NCBI GenBank assembly: GCA_003165615.1
Contig: PLWR01000161.1
Coordinates: forward strand, 9,024 to 14,879
DNA length: 5,856 bases
Direction of reading: 5' to 3'
Source: Acidobacteriota bacterium
GTDB lineage: Bacteria > Acidobacteriota > Terriglobia > UBA7540
Below the pieces are notes generated by a model. The model saw only the letters and a list, made by a program, of their open reading frames with translations. It was not told the DNA's origin and ran no database searches. Shown piece by piece: positions 5,717-5,856 of this stretch. How positions within the stretch are numbered: the first letter of the stretch is position 1; every line of letters begins with the position of its first letter. The position numbers were made by a program, and so were the translations under genes.

Positions 5717-5856
5717 GTTTTGAAGGTCAATTTGCATTGAATTCCGCTTTCCGGGCGCAATTGGAGCAGTTCTGACCGGAGATTCGACATCGAAGGAATG
5801 CCCACGGCTACCAGAGGCCGCCCGCCATTTAGATCGGCGGACTTTCAGCCGCGGCG
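5717..5856. other. Unassigned right end of the window
   Basis: About 140 bases without a recognisable gene. CCGCC at 5822-5826 can pair with GGCGG at 5836-5840 around a 9-base loop, and a GC-rich tail (GCCGCGGCG) follows. This may be the start of another palindromic repeat cut by the window edge; support is weak. Confidence 0.35.

Noticed and set aside
5497..5775. Plus-strand frame of 92 codons over the second RAYT fragment
   Set aside because: It is antisense to the recognisable RAYT N-terminus and reads through hairpin copy B; the translation has no family features.

Overview
The window looks like a chromosomal segment of a GC-rich bacterium carrying many small palindromic repeats. UroD-like orphan proteins, REP-associated tyrosine transposase (RAYT) debris and GC-rich palindromes suggest Verrucomicrobia, Acidobacteria or Planctomycetes-type bacteria. 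This is an impression from gene content only; no rRNA or other phylogenetic marker is present.

Layout: bases 1-58 hold a GC-rich hairpin. Bases 59-709 (minus) encode a membrane-anchored DUF218/YdcF-family protein. A 200-bp divergent gap separates it from galE (910-1881, plus), an intact UDP-glucose 4-epimerase. Bases 1882-2003 contain three copies of GAGAAACGGTGTCAG. The third copy is cut by an insertion sequence at about 2004-3791, with 16-bp perfect inverted ends. Its IS1182-like DDE transposase is broken by at least nine frameshifts, with no in-frame stop along the composite reading path. Removing the IS restores a repeat that matches an intact, inverted copy at 3960-3986. Between these repeats lies the C-terminal remnant of a RAYT (minus strand).

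A predicted promoter follows, then an intact UroD-superfamily gene (4096-5217, plus). This resembles the corrinoid methyltransferase / uroporphyrinogen decarboxylase fold rather than genuine HemE. Downstream, a second small element (about 5404-5716) has two inverted copies of a 10-bp-stem hairpin repeat around the N-terminal 54 codons of a different RAYT. That remnant stops exactly where the repeat begins, before the expected catalytic HUH motif.

The three intact genes do not form an obvious operon or pathway. galE supplies UDP-sugars for envelope polysaccharide, and YdcF-family proteins are often linked to the envelope, so those two could be loosely related. The main interest is the layered mobile-element archaeology: repeat, RAYT fragment in repeats, IS inserted in a repeat, then IS decay. 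I see no clear new multi-gene system.
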